The notes under the pieces were generated by a model. It was not told where the DNA came from and did no database searches. It saw only the letters and a program-made list of their open reading frames with translations. Below, in pieces: positions 1 to 11,764 of a DNA stretch of 64,000 nt. Each line of letters begins with the position of its first letter. Within the stretch, counting starts at the first letter, position 1. A program made the translations under genes and the position numbers. The stretch is from Tolypeutes matacus (lineage: Eukaryota; Chordata; Mammalia; Cingulata; Chlamyphoridae), in NCBI GenBank assembly GCA_026826555.1, contig JAKSZT010054308.1, positions 2,404,045 to 2,468,044 of the forward strand, given 5' to 3'.

Positions 1-479
1 ACATTTTATGCACATCTCATTCTATGTCACAACAGCCCAAGGAGACAGACTACAGAAACTGAGGCTTGACTGAGGCCACACTGCTGCTAAACCCAAGTCT
101 GGCTGTGGAAAGCCCACTCTTCATCACTATGCTACGCTTGCCCAAGTTACACCATTACGTTCAAAAAGAATCGGTGGTTAAATTATTTCTAATTCCATGT
201 CAGTGGGTCCACTTATCTAGAGGTAAACAAAACAATTTCTTATATATAACTGCTCAGGCTTATATATAACTGCTCTATTTTGTTCAAGGTATCTTTGGGA
301 AAGATCTTATAAATCAATAACAGTCCTGTCACCTGTGGGAAATTTTTTTCTGTGTTTAACTTAGGCTTTTAAAATCTCAATTTTATCCCACTGCTTATGA
401 GATTTACAAGGCAGTCCCTTCACAGCAGCATCTCCAGCTGAAGCCCTCTCCCACTGCCCTCTCATTCCACCCACCCTAA

Positions 480-830
480 ATGTTAGTCACTCCAAATTTT
501 GAATTTCTTGTTTTGGCTATGTGCTCTTTCTCACTCTGTGCCTTTGCACATTCTGTTCCTCGGCCTAGAACGCACTTCTTCCTCCACGGCTTTTTGTGAA
601 CTCCTATTCATTCTTCAAGACCCACTTCACATATTATCTCCTAGGGAAGCCTTTCTCCACTCCAGTGGGGGTGGGGCATGGGGAAGCAGGTACAATTTGT
701 GGTTCCTTATTTTGTGCTTCTCCTTATTCAGCACTTAGCCTTACTAGAAAGCCCACATATTCCATGATGGGAACCATTGTGCCTCATTCAATCATTTAGC
801 AAAACTTTCCTAAGCACCTTATAGATGCCA
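480..830 (+). repeat. L2 LINE 3' fragment
   Basis: The stretch reads like the degenerate 3' part of an ancient L2 element in sense orientation: 'cctttgcacattctgttcctc', then 'ggcctagaacgca', a 'cttcaagacccacttcac' run and 'attccatgatggga' near the end. These blocks occur in the same order in mammalian L2 tails. It is heavily diverged. Small open frames here are chance. The first 480 bases of the window hold nothing I recognise apart from AT-rich low-complexity patches near 235-275. Confidence 0.55.
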
Positions 831-1084
831 GACACCATTTTAAGCACTGAGGATGAGACATGAATAAGAGGCCTGTGCTTCAGCTCACAGTCAGTCTGGT
901 GGGGAAGACAGATGTCTCAATAGTCATCACAATATTAGGTAATACTTGTTTTCTGTCTTTACAGCCGCAAAGTCTTCTCTTCAAGGACAGGGAACATGCT
1001 TTGGGAACATGCTTTATACATCTTCATATCCCTCTGCCTAGTGACCTTCTGGGGGCTGATTAGCTGAATGAAGAACAGACATCA

Positions 1085-2095
1085 CAGTAGGAAAAAAAAA
1101 TGGGCAAAACAGCTGAACAGGAACTTCACAGGAGGAAATTAAAAATATCGGGAAGCGGCTGTGGCTCAATCAGTAGGGCTCCCGTTTACCATATGGGAGG
1201 CCCTGGGTTCGGTTCCAGGGGCCTCCTGGTGAAGGCAAGCCCGCCCGCACGGCATGGTTAGCTGACCCAGCGAGCACAAGCAGCAAGGGGAGGATAAATG
1301 AATAAATAAATAAAATCTTAAAAAAAAAAAAAAATCAACAAACATGAAAAGGCGCTCTTCCTCATTAGCTCAAGGAAATGCACATTAAAGCCACAGTACC
1401 ACCGCACACCCACCAGACTGGCAACATAACCATCTGACCAGACCAGGTAGGAGCAAGGGTGTGGGGCAGCTCCTGGTCACCATTGGCGGCATGTTAACTG
1501 GTACAGAGACTTCCTCGGAAACCAGTTTGCCATTATCCAGGACTATACACACCCCACCATTCAGCAATTCCACTCCTAGATATATATGCTGCAGAAAAGT
1601 CCTTAGTACATCAGGATACATGTACAAGAAGTCCACAACTGCACTGCTTGTAATAGCCCAAAACTAGAAACAACCCAAATGTCCATCAAAAGTAGAATGG
1701 ATAAATAAATGGTAACAAATTTCTATGAGATGGATTATTATACAGCAATAAAATGGAAAGAACTACAACCACATACAAGGCCAGTAATTATATAAACATG
1801 CTATTAAGTGAAAAAAACCATAGCCATACTTGTATTCATAAGTGTATATATAAATGCACATAATATATATGTGCATGGTTCCACTTACGTAAAGTCCCAA
1901 ACCAGGCAAGATCAAACCATATTATGCACAGTATAAAAGACAGGATGGTGGTTACCTCTAGGGAGAGAGGAAGGGGTTCTGACTGGGGGTGCTGGCAATG
2001 TTCTAGTTCTTGATCTGGGTAGTAGCAACGTGCATGCTTGCTTTCCAGTAATTCTTTAAGTTACGCAGCAAATCTAGCCCATCCCCCGATGTTCT
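1085..2095 (+). mobile_element. Old L1 (L1M-type) 3' ORF2 fragment, split by a SINE
   Basis: Sequence typical of the sense 3' end of L1 ORF2: 'gggcaaaacagctgaacagg', 'catgttaactggtacag', 'acaacccaaatgtccatc', followed by 3' UTR text with 'ggatggtggttacctctag'. Many stops and frameshifts show it is dead. A DAS-type SINE interrupts it at about 1,149-1,336. Confidence 0.75.
1149..1336 (+). mobile_element. tRNA-derived SINE (DAS type, short form A)
   Basis: The head has a pol III A-box-like block (gtggctcaatcagtagg) and a B-box (gggttcggttcc) about 40 bases later, followed by a body with 'ggttagctgacccagcgag' and a tail of (aaat)n plus a 16-A run. The same body recurs at 9,686 (+), 35,572 (-) and 43,336 (-), so it is a dispersed family. 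The match to Xenarthra DAS SINEs is from general knowledge. It sits in old L1 sequence; the target duplication is unclear. Confidence 0.85.
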
Positions 2096-2099
2096 GTCT

Positions 2100-3720
2100 T
2101 CCATTTGAACAAAATGAGTTGTCTTACCTTTGACTTTTTGCCTTCGGGCTAAACAATACCAAAGCCTTTAACCCTTCCTCAGGAATACTCCAAAAAGGTT
2201 TTAATCACAGCTACTGTGCAGGGCAAGCTACCCTGCAGCCTATCTTTCCCCCACCCCCACCCCCCCATCCTTTTTAATCTAATTAAGGATGTAGTGGTGA
2301 AGAAAGGGGAAATTTCTTTCCTAAACAGAGGGTCAGTTTATGTCTTGAAACAAGAAGAACTGCTATTGTCATTGAATCTTAACAGCTCACGTAACTGCAG
2401 ACGGTCTTATTCATAAACGTTTCATCTCCTCCCTCTCAGTAATTGTTTTAACTCCCATGGGTATGAGGTGGTGACGTCAATCTTTTTGCTGTTCTATTGT
2501 AGGGACTTGACAAATGGATGAAGCCCTTTTAAAAATTAGCCAAAAGTAATAGGCTTATTGGAGAAAAACATCAGAAAATACAAGCAAAACCAAGAAAATA
2601 AAAATCACCCTTAATCCCCAATTGTCAATTCATTGGTGTGGGCCCTTCATGCGTCTTCCCTGGGCACAAAAGCACTCGTGATGGTACAGGGTGGACCCCT
2701 CCTAATGGGAGGGTTCTTTTCCTACAAAGATTGACTCACCTCCCCGGGGGTCTGTGAGTGTCTTCTAATGGGCTATGAAGTAATCCAAGTGCAAACCCCA
2801 AATGCAGTTCTTCATTTGTATCTACAACCAAGGACAACTTCCTAGTAACTTTCTCAATTACTAAAAATTACCATCTAAAATAAGACATTCAAGAATAAAA
2901 ACCAAAAACGAAGAAAAAAGGGGAAAAAACAAAAAGAACAAAAAAAAAAATCACACACACACACAAAAAATAATAAAAGCAAAAAAAAAAGGGAAAAAAA
3001 AAAGAACTATAAAAGAAGACATTCATAAACTAGAGTTTCCTGGGGCCTCACTGACTCAGTATTCTCAGAAGTCTGGCTTCCACACAGCACTGCCAAGCTC
3101 CAGTGCCTCGTGTGCCTTCAGTGGGACCTCCCACTTAAGGGAAAGGACACATTATCATTAGGGTTACTGAGCTGGTCTTAGTTTCCAATCCCTCCAATTC
3201 CTGTTTTTTAACTATAAATAACTGCTGGACTGGCTTCCTAATTATTGTTTTGTGGTGTATCTTCTGTTAAAACTTACTGAGTGCAGTAATGCATATTTAC
3301 AGGCCTTTTTAGTCTAAAATTTCTATAACCAGATCTTGCTACACATATGGGCTGCAACCATTTGAAGCAGCTGTCTACTGTAAAGCAGATGTCTGCAAAC
3401 TCCTTCAATGTTTGCTCATACGGTGGATGATACAGCAACAGAAATGTACTGTCTGCGAATAAATGCTACTTAACAACTTGTAACATTATCAAAGAAAGTA
3501 ATAAACTACTGAGTTATTTTTAAGTTCTAGACTACAATATGCACAAAAACTCATGTTCTTATTCTAACTCCTAGAAAATGCAGGATTAGGAATTCATAGA
3601 GTTGCTAGGCACACCTTTTTTGGTGACTGTTTCTCTTCAATTCTTTATCAATGAGTTTTTTTTATTCCACCAAAACAGCTGCTGCCATGTCAACAAACAT
3701 TTTAAAAATTCTCAGGGTAT
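2100..3720. other. No gene seen; A-rich low-complexity tract
   Basis: No coding frame, RNA gene or clear repeat family was recognised. From about 2,880 to 3,005 there is an A-rich run with (ca)n and short interruptions, which behaves like the decayed tail of a retroposon or simple repeat. The rest is AT-rich unique-looking DNA, including 'ccaaaaggttttaatcaca'-type sequence with no open frame above 66 codons. Confidence 0.4.
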
Positions 3721-4029
3721 TATTCCCTATAATTCCACTTGCTTTGATAACCTGTAGGCTTTCAGTAGATAGGGGAGTGAGCTGCCCGACCGGCTGAGGA
3801 ATGCTCTGTTGATGTGTATTTTATTAATGTTAATGACCAGAACTGGGTTTTTGAAACTGCAAGAAAGCAAGAGCTGCCTTATGTATGTCCAGAAGAACAG
3901 ATCTCCAAACGTGATTAAGCACCTGGACCCAACAATAGTAATCCAGAACATGTGGTATTTGCCAAGTATCTATATGTGCCTAGCATTGTGTTAGTAGGCA
4001 CTTCATATAATAAAGATAAAATATTAGTA

Positions 4030-4180
4030 ATAATGTCAAAACAATACTAATAATAGTGGCTAACAGGCCTGTGCTATATATTTTGCATGCATGTTTAACC
4101 AGTTAATGTAAACGTAATCTCACAGCACCCTCACAAGGTAATCTGTACAATTTGCAATTTTACACATTAAGTCCTGACAC
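4030..4180 (-). repeat. Possible MIR fragment
   Basis: An 'aatagtggctaacag' start, then 'taatctcacagcaccctcac' and 'gtaatctgtacaatttgcaa', resembles the inverted 3' half of a MIR (weighted toward the segment around allele-type 'ctcacaacaaccctatgagg'). It is weakly preserved. Confidence 0.35.
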
Positions 4181-4871
4181 CCTTACACTCTGTCTTCTGT
4201 GCTAGACTAGTCTTGCACAGAGCAGCTGACTCACTTTCTGTGTGGTGCTAGCCAGCACAAGGAGGTTCAGATACTGGTCACTATTTGGGTTTGGCTGAGT
4301 CAGAGTACAAAGGGAGTCCTCCCAGCCACTCTTGCCTGCTCTTCCTCCACTTCTCAGGGACCCAGCCTATGAGTGGCTGGACAGGGTCCTAGCTTCCAGC
4401 AGGAGCAATGTCCCCATCTCCGTGTCTCCTGGAAAGCAGAGGGCACAAGTACAGATTTGTCTTAGGCAGGCTTGAAAGGCAGCCTCTGCCTCCAAGTTCT
4501 GCAGTGTTTCCCTGGGAAGCAAGACGATTTCACTAACAGCCAATCTGCAGAAAACCAATTTGCCAAATAGCCAACGCCTTGAATTTGCTAAAAAATAATA
4601 CACTGAAAATACACCAAATTTACTTTTTTCTTTAAGTTCCCTAGTCTTAATTGAGCAGGTTTTATTCTGTCATCATAATAGTATTTAAAGAAAATGTCTG
4701 CCTGTCTTCCTGCTGCTAGAGACTGAGGTGGAGACTGAGGGGCAGCAGACGGGGGCGAGACTGGGGGCTTTTGGTGAAAATTGGCTTTCTAAGAACTATT
4801 TTCTGGGAATTAAGGTAGAGCCATTTCTAGGTATCTACCAGCTTCTTTCTGAAGGGAAGTAATAGAGCTTT

Positions 4872-5310
4872 TTTTTTTTTTTTAAAATAAAGATTTATTT
4901 ATTTACTTTATCCATTTTAAACCCCCCTCCCCCATTTGCTGTTTTGTGTCCATTTGCTGGGCAATTCTCTGTGTCTGTTTCCTGCCATCTCTTCTCATCC
5001 TCCTCCAGTCTTCACCAGGATTCGATCCTGGAGACCTCCGATGTAGGAGAGAGGTGTTCTGCCACCTGCACCACCTCGGTTCCTGGTTTTCAGAGCTTTC
5101 AGAGCATCTCGTCTTGTCTCTCCCGTGTCTCTCTCCTGTTACGTCATCATCCTGCTGCATGGCTCCCGGGGCCTGGCGGCTCACCAGCACACAGAGCCTG
5201 GCAGCCCCTGCACCTTCTATATATATATATTTTTTATTTTACCGGGAGGTCCCAGGGATCGAACCCAGGTCCCTCCATATGGCAGACGGACGCCCAACCA
5301 TCCGCCCCCC
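4872..5310 (-). mobile_element. Full-length dimeric DAS-type SINE
   Basis: On the minus strand the element runs from a tRNA-like head (gttgggcgtccgtctgcc, B-box gggttcgatccc, then 'ctcccggtaa' and an AT spacer) through a middle with 'gccatgcagcaggatgatga' to a second tRNA-like unit (ggtgcaggtggcagaa, B-box-like ggatcgaatcctgg) and an A-rich tail. Target duplication: taatagagcttt at 4,860-4,871 and taatagggcttt at 5,311-5,322, one mismatch. The same dimer forms the core of the composite retroposons at 46 and 52 kb. Open frames of 95-138 codons across it are incidental. Confidence 0.88.
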
Positions 5311-5322
5311 TAATAGGGCTTT

Positions 5323-5930
5323 GACATTCCTCACACTTGTCTTTTAAAGCATTTCCTTCAGTACACAAAAGTTCACAAAAATTTCCCTCTCTTCCTACAG
5401 CTTGAAAAAACACCTTACACTTTTTCAACAACATCCATAAATGATGAGTATAGAACTTTGAATTAAAGACCTGCACAACAACAGAGTAAACAGTACTTCC
5501 TAACAAGCCAAGTTGTGCATAAACTTCTCCGTAGCAAACAGCTCTAAAGATGGGCTTCTCTTTCTCTAATAAAAGGTGGAACCTGGGCCAAAATGTAACC
5601 AAGCACTCTTTTTGACCATCCTCTGGGCTGCCCGTGGAGTCTCTGAACAATTCTTGTCAAAAACCTCTCGAGCCACTAAACACGATGTAGACTTTGCCAG
5701 AGATGACCTCACTAAATCGAGGAGCAAGGAAAACATTGCAACCCAAGTTTCTCTCCAAGAACCCAGCACTCCTTGATACAGTCGCCTCCTTGACCGGAAG
5801 TGCAAACCAGGGAGCTCTGCGTCCAGGACAGCCAGGCTGCGCTCTGGGAGCCAGGGATGTCTCCATGTGTGGTACCAGCTGTAACGGACCGTGCGTGCAC
5901 AGCCACAACCTCCACTTCTTAGGTAAACCA
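5323..5930. other. Non-repetitive moderately GC-rich segment, function unknown
   Basis: This stretch does not match any repeat in the window. Overlapping frames are open on the minus strand (5,234-5,650 reading partly into the SINE; 5,566-5,931), and one is open on the plus strand (5,694-6,032). No domain or family is recognisable in any. It could be a 3' UTR or conserved non-coding DNA of the leftward transcript suggested at 19 kb; an AATAAA on the minus strand (plus 'tttatt' at about 4,661) would fit a transcript end but is weak evidence. Confidence 0.3.
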
Positions 5931-6479
5931 AACAGTCAAGCCTTCTTGTTACTGGGAGCAGAATTAGACCTTTTTGTTTTATTTGACTTTGTTTTTTTTC
6001 CCCAGGCAGGTGCCACTAATTTATGTTTTTAAAATAGTGAAAATACATCCCATGTGAAGGAAAGATTTCCAAGGCAATAAAACAAAATGTAGGCAGCCTT
6101 TTGGTGTGCTTGTTTCTGTGTGATTACGTAGTCTCCTAACTGGTTTCCTGGCAAGTGTCCTGGCCTCCTTCTCAGCACAGCCTGAGTGATCTTTGGAAAC
6201 CAAAATCTGATGTGTGATGGTATGCAAGAAAATTACAAACTAGCAACTGGGGGAGGGAAGGGAGATGGGATGCAGGAGGGGACAAAGTAAGCTTCAGCAA
6301 CACAGATAAGGTTCTGGTTTGGGCAGGGTGTTAGGTTCATTAGTATTTGTTTCACTGTTGTGTTTCAATGACTTAAATGTATGCTGTAAGAATTCTTTTA
6401 CAAACATCAAATATTTACATTATAAACAAATACTTCCAGAAGGCTTCACAATGCTCTTAAGATAAAAGCAAAAATCTTG

Positions 6480-6940
6480 TCTCAGAGCCTTTCCTGTTCC
6501 CCATGCCCACCCTATTTCTACTCACTGCGAGAGCCTCCCTGGGCCTTCGGTTCCCTCCTCCAGATGGCCAGGCTCTCTCCTGCCACAAGTGGTTCCCCTC
6601 CCTGGATCCGTTCTCTCCCTTTCACCTAGATCATTCATTATACATGCTTCAGCTCTCAGGTCAGTTAATATTTCCTCAGGGAGTACCCCCAAACCACTGC
6701 CTCCCCCACCCCTAGTCCAAGTTGTATGCTTTTCAAGCACCCTCTACCTGTCCTCTGGAGCATTTTCACACTTGTGAATTTTTTTATTTACTTGTGCTTT
6801 GGTTTTATGTGTTTCCCTTACCATGAGTTCCATGAGGCAGGGGCTATACTCTTGCTTTGCTCTTGGTGTATGCTGGCACACACCTCACACAGATAATAGC
6901 TGGTGCCCCAAAATATTTCTTGAAAAACTGAAAACCTGCA
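6480..6940 (+). repeat. L2 LINE 3' fragment
   Basis: Sense L2 3' end: 'agctctcaggtcagttaat', 'tcctcagggagtacccc', then 'atgagttccatgaggcaggg' and a closing segment like 'gctggcacacacctcacac'. The order matches mammalian L2 tails. The ORFs in it are random. Confidence 0.65.
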
Positions 6941-7975
6941 TTTCCCCTAAGCTCACAGTCCCTAACTTTCACAGTCCCAGACCCTTGACCCCAAATAAAA
7001 GTCAAGGGCCACCGCTCTGCAGACTCTTCTTTCCAGTGGTATGCCTCAACCCTGGCTCATGGCTTCTTGACTGGGCCCCCTGCCTTCATCACCCCTTCTC
7101 TCTAGAGTTCTAGTGGACAACAGGAGTCCCAGGAAAGGGCTGGACAAGTCAAGCTACAAAGTGATGAATCCCATCACAGCGCCCAGCCCGTGGACTCCCC
7201 CCCAAACGACTTCTGGACCACTACAGTCCTGACTCACATTCATAGCAAGAGACCACTTAAATGTCCTGTTTGGTGCTGAGACAAGGTCTAACCCAGATAA
7301 CATCTGCCCTTCAGTGGCACCAGAGACTTTGATTCTCTACTATGGGACAGAGACTGTGTGCAGGTTTTAAAAATCCACTTCATTCCCCTCTCCTGAGACT
7401 CAGCTCCCAGAAGCTAACTCTTACGCTGGATTGGTCTCTGCTGGGCAGTAACACTTTCACTCAGCACTTGATCTCTGGTGCCACAGTCTATTTCCTCTTT
7501 AACAAAGGAAATCCAAGGAAGGCTGGAATTGTGGGCAGAGGTGGGGTTGTGCTTATGGAATGGGAGACTGGCCCCTCTAGTCACCCTTCACCTCCAAGTT
7601 GATTAAATCAACAGGATGCTTTTTCTAACAGGTGCTGCTCACCTAAGTCTCCTTGTTTAGAAAATTTGGGGAAAAAGTACTTATTTAATATAACAAAGAC
7701 TGCAGCCAACAGTATATTTAACAATGTAAGTTAAGCATTTCCATTTAAGTGAGAAATAGAATAAAAGGAGGACCATCACTACTACTATTGTCTTATTTCC
7801 TTAATTCTGATTTGCATAGTTTTTCACATCTTAACATGTCTCATATTGAATTACAATATAAGTGTATATTTAATATAGTACATCCCCAAAAGCTATTATT
7901 AAATTAATAGCATGTCTTTATGCTCAGTGGTCTTACAATCAAAGAAATATGGTAGTCAACATTGTTTTGGAAAGA
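6941..7975. other. No gene recognised
   Basis: Moderately GC-rich DNA (6,950-7,620) followed by AT-rich DNA. The open frames of 86-104 codons show no recognisable domain, no splice context I trust and no codon bias. Nothing to report beyond probable intronic or intergenic sequence. Confidence 0.4.
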
Positions 7976-9100
7976 CTAGCATATGCTATAGTACAAAATA
8001 GAAAAGAGATAAAACTATTAAAAAGGAAAGAAAAACAGATTAAGTGCAGATGACTTAATAGCTCTAGGTGACCCAAGAAGATCAACTGAAAAACTCTCAG
8101 AACCAATAGCAGTCAAGGAAAATGGCTGGACATAAGAAAAACACACAAAACACACAAGCTTCCTTATACAATGGTAGGGGGTGGGGCATATACTATATTC
8201 TTAAAAACAACAAAAAGCACTTAAAAAAAAAAGATATACATATAGGCATAATCTTAAAAAATGTGAAGCGCTTACATGAAGAAAATCACAAAACTCTCCT
8301 GAGACATGTATGTCTTAAATAAACAGACAAACCAGTTTCCAAATATGATGGCTAAGGTTCATGAATGACAATGCCAAATTAAATAATGGCTTACTGCAAA
8401 TTCTAATGAGGTTGGGGGCAGTAAGGAATGGGTATCTGACAAAAGGATTAATCTGAAGTTCAAGGGCAAAAACAGGCAAGAATAGCTCAAAAATTTACTT
8501 GAAAGACAGCTATACTAATTAAATCAGGGCAGTACTGGTATAAGAAATGATCTACAGATTAAGAGAACAACCACATTTCCCCAAAACAGACCCTAGTGTG
8601 TGTAAGAATCCAGAGCATGATAAGGAACCAAAAACGGCAGTGAGGGGAAGAAGTGTTACTCAACAGATGGAACCGGACCAACTGGCTATTTGGGGGAAAA
8701 AAACAAAACAAAACTTTTATAGTGTGCATTATATTGATAAACCTAAATAAATTTCAAATGGATTAAAGGATAAATATAAAAATTTAAAACACTAAAAAAC
8801 AAAAAAGTCAGTATGTATGATCTGACGATCTGTTTCACAGAAATGGAAGCTATCACAAAGGAAAAGACTGAGACAAGTTCATTGCAGAAAAAATTTTGTA
8901 CTTCAAAAAAAGTGACATAATGTTTGAAAATTTTCACGGTAAAAAGTTTTTAAAACACCATAAATCAATAAAAAATTGTACAACAAATGGGGACTCATAT
9001 TGCAAGGCATACATGGGACAAAGTTAAAATATGTGTGTGTGTGTCTGTTTAAAGCTCACACACGTGGATAAATTAGACCACATATATGCACTGCTCATAC
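7976..9100 (+). mobile_element. Old L1 (L1M-type) ORF2 fragment
   Basis: Contains eroded sense L1 ORF2 text: 'cgcttacatgaagaaaatca', 'cagggcagtactggtataag', and an E-rich segment ending near 'gaaaattttcacgg'. Numerous stops. The family is inferred from the layout of these blocks; the level of decay fits an ancient L1M. A (gt)n run lies at about 9,030. Confidence 0.65.
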
Positions 9101-9127
9101 AGGACAACACTGTGGCTTATCTTTTTA

Positions 9128-10220
9128 AAATATTTTTTTTATTACAGAAGTTGTGAACTTAAAAAACAATCATGCACTTGTGTAAAATTCCCATACAACC
9201 CTTCACCAACACACCACACCATTGTGGAACATTTGTTACAGATTATAAGATAGTATCATCAGACTATTACCACTATGGTCCATAGCATACATTTGGCATA
9301 TTTTTCCATACCCTCCTATTATTAACACAGTACATCTTTGGCATTGATGCAAGAATATTACAGTATTGCTGATAACTATAGTCCATAGGTTACATTAATT
9401 GTATTTTCCCCATGCTTCTCCACATTCCCACCACCCTGTAATGGTGACATACATCCATTCTAGTTCACAGAAGGACATTATTGCACTATTACCACAATTT
9501 TCATCCACCTCTGGGTTCACTGTGTTATTCAGTCTCTAGGTTATTCTCTAGCTTTCTTTCAACTGACATTTACATTCCTAGACTACTCTTTTCAGTCACA
9601 ATCCCATTTATAAACCAGCTGCTATTCACTATAATGTCTTACCATCAACTCTATCCATTTCCACATTTAAAATCAAGTTAGTTAACGGGGAAGAGGTTGT
9701 GGCTCAATCAGTAGGGCTCCCGTTTACCATATGGGAGGCCCCGGGTTTGGTTCCCGAGGCCTCCTGGTAAAAGCAAGCCCGCCTGCACGGCGTGGTTAGC
9801 TGACCCAGTGAGCACAAGCAGCAAGGGGGGGATAAATGAATAAATAAATAAAATCTTTAAAAAAATAAAATAAAATAAAATCAAGTTAGTTAAAACTTCT
9901 ACATACATTAAACACCAGTATCCCTTCATAGCCCTCCTCTTATCTCCTAATAAACCTATACTCTAGATTTTAACTCCAAGCATTTATTCTTCATATTTAG
10001 TTCCTATTAGTGAGACCATGCAATATTTGTCCTTTTGTGACTGGTTTATTTCACTTAGCATAATATCTTCAAGATTGATCCATGTTATCATGTGTCCCCA
10101 TTTCATTTCTTCTTACTGCAGCATAGTATGCCATCATATGTATATACCATATTTTGTTTATCCATTAATTGTTTGATGGACACTTGGGTTGTTTCCATCT
10201 TTTGGCAATTGTGAACAATG
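9128..10220 (-). mobile_element. 5'-truncated L1 (3' UTR and end of ORF2), split by a SINE
   Basis: In minus sense it ends with 'taagttcacaacttctgtaa' and an A-rich tail at the low-coordinate side, and carries the last ORF2 segment (the 'ttgatggacacttgggttgt'-like block appears on the plus strand at about 10,170). Target duplication: actgtggcttatctttttaa at 9,109-9,128 and actgtggcttatcttttaa at 10,221-10,239. A SINE sits at 9,686-9,876. Its 3' tail type is shared with 35,062-35,247 and with the ends of the composite elements at 46 and 52 kb. Confidence 0.85.
9686..9876 (+). mobile_element. DAS-type SINE (short form A) with exact target duplication
   Basis: Head gtggctcaatcagtagg, body and (aaat)n tail as at 1,149. 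The 17-bp target duplication aaaatcaagttagttaa is identical at 9,669-9,685 and 9,877-9,893, which shows a recent L1-type insertion into the older L1 around it. Confidence 0.95.
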
Positions 10221-10239
10221 ACTGTGGCTTATCTTTTAA

Positions 10240-10430
10240 GCCTCACAATCTCCCTGTGAGCCAGGTACACTATTACTGTACCCATGTTACAGAAGAGGAA
10301 ACTGAGGCAGGCTGAAATCATTTAAGTTGCCCAATGTCATATGGACAGTAATTGGCAGAATCAGGATTCAGACCCAGGCACATTAGCTCCAGAGTGGATA
10401 CTCTTAACTATTATACTACGCTGCCTCCCT
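10240..10430 (-). repeat. MIR SINE
   Basis: Reads as an inverted MIR: 'gaggaaactgaggcaggc', 'gtcatatggacagtaattgg', 'ggattcagacccaggcac', 'ctattatactacgctgcctc'. The L1 at 9,128-10,220 inserted at its edge. Confidence 0.88.
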
Positions 10431-10619
10431 AAAACAGACAATTCACAGAAAAGGCAGTGCAAATGCCTATCAGATATTTGGGAAAATATTCAATCACACT
10501 ACTAATAATACAATTTACATATTCATTCATAATACTAGCAATTAGAAAATACTAAATACTAGCAATTAGAAAATACTAGTAATTAGAAAAATGCTAATGC
10601 TGGTTGAAAGCTTCATGGT

Positions 10620-11140
10620 TACCTTCACAAACTAATCGCCCTAGCCCCGTCCAAAATGTTCTCAAATTAGAATGGGTCACCACCACTTCCCTCTTTAAAC
10701 CCTTAAGTGACTACCCATCGCTCTATGGATAAAGGTCCACAATAAGGTCTGCAAGTACATTCCCAACTCCTGGCTCAGCCTCCCTTTCCCAGACTCTTCA
10801 CAAAAGGCACAGTCCATCATGGCTGCCCAATGGCCACGCAACACTCTTGCAGCCTTGAAAAAAGCCAAGTCACATATTGTCTTCTCCTCCAGTCCTGCTC
10901 CTATGCCCGAGGGCAGAGGGCATACAAAATTCAATATACAAACCCATAACCCTAAGAAGCTTTCTCTATAATCCTCATCACTGTTTGCAGTTACACATTT
11001 ATTTGTGTGATCATTTGATTAATTATACTCTCTGCCTCTTTAGAGCGGTAGCAGTCTTGTACCTTCATGACCACCAGTTCAATGCTTTAGATATGGAAGG
11101 GGCTCAACAAACATTTGTCAAATGAATATATATTAATGAC
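10620..11140 (+). repeat. L2 LINE 3' fragment
   Basis: Sense L2 text, with 'tggctcagcctccctttcc', 'tctgcctctttagagcggta' and the closing 'ggggctcaacaaacatttg' and 'tcaaatgaatata'. An 18-A run follows at 11,143-11,160. Confidence 0.7.
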
Positions 11141-11219
11141 TGGAAAAAAAAAAAAAAAAAGAGGAAGGAGAAAATGAAAAATGAAGAAAGAAGGAAAAGG
11201 AGGAAAAACAGATTTCCCT

Positions 11220-11600
11220 CCTATCCTGGTTGCAAGATTACACTGATGGATACAACATTTTTACAAAGCAACTAGGCAAATGTGGGTTGAAAGCCTTAAA
11301 TATGTCCATAACCTTATTTAATGATCAGCAGCCATTATTATTAACAATATAATCCTATTATTATATAATAATAAATGTAATTAACCATGCAACTTCTAAA
11401 AATCTACCTCAAGGAAAATAATTTGAAGTCTACCACAAAAATGTGTGTTCACTATGGTATTGTTTATAATAGCAAAAAAACTTGAAAACTGCTTTAATAT
11501 CCCAAACTGGGGACATGGTCAAATAAATTCTGGTGCAGTCATAAGTAATACAATACATAAAAGTGATATTTACAAAAAGTTAATGCCATGGGAGCTGTTT
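11220..11600 (+). mobile_element. Old L1 ORF2 3' fragment
   Basis: Diverged sense L1 segments: 'gcaactaggcaaatgtggg', 'atagcaaaaaaacttgaaa', 'gtgcagtcataagtaatac'. It is interrupted just downstream by the SINE at 11,641. Confidence 0.55.
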
Positions 11601-11640
11601 ATTTTATAATAGGTGAAAGAACATAAAATTGTAAGTATAG

Positions 11641-11748
11641 GGTTGGATGTGGCTCAACTGGTTGGGCGTCCGTCTCCCATATGGAGGGACCTGGGTTCAA
11701 TCCCTGGGACCTCCCGGTAAAAAAATAAAAATAAAAAATAAAAAATAA
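11641..11748 (+). mobile_element. DAS-type SINE (short form B)
   Basis: Short SINE of about 108 bp: head gatgtggctcaactggttgg, core gcgtccgtctcccatatgga, B-box gggttcaatccc, tail (aaaat)n. Target duplication AAAATTGTAAGTATAG at 11,625-11,640 and AAAATTGTAAGTACAG at 11,749-11,764 (one difference). It equals the first unit of the dimeric form. Confidence 0.93.
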
Positions 11749-11764
11749 AAAATTGTAAGTACAG

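Noticed and set aside
5566..5931. A minus-strand frame of 121 codons near the SINE
   Set aside because: No domain, and frames on the other strand are equally open. No codon or splice support for a gene.
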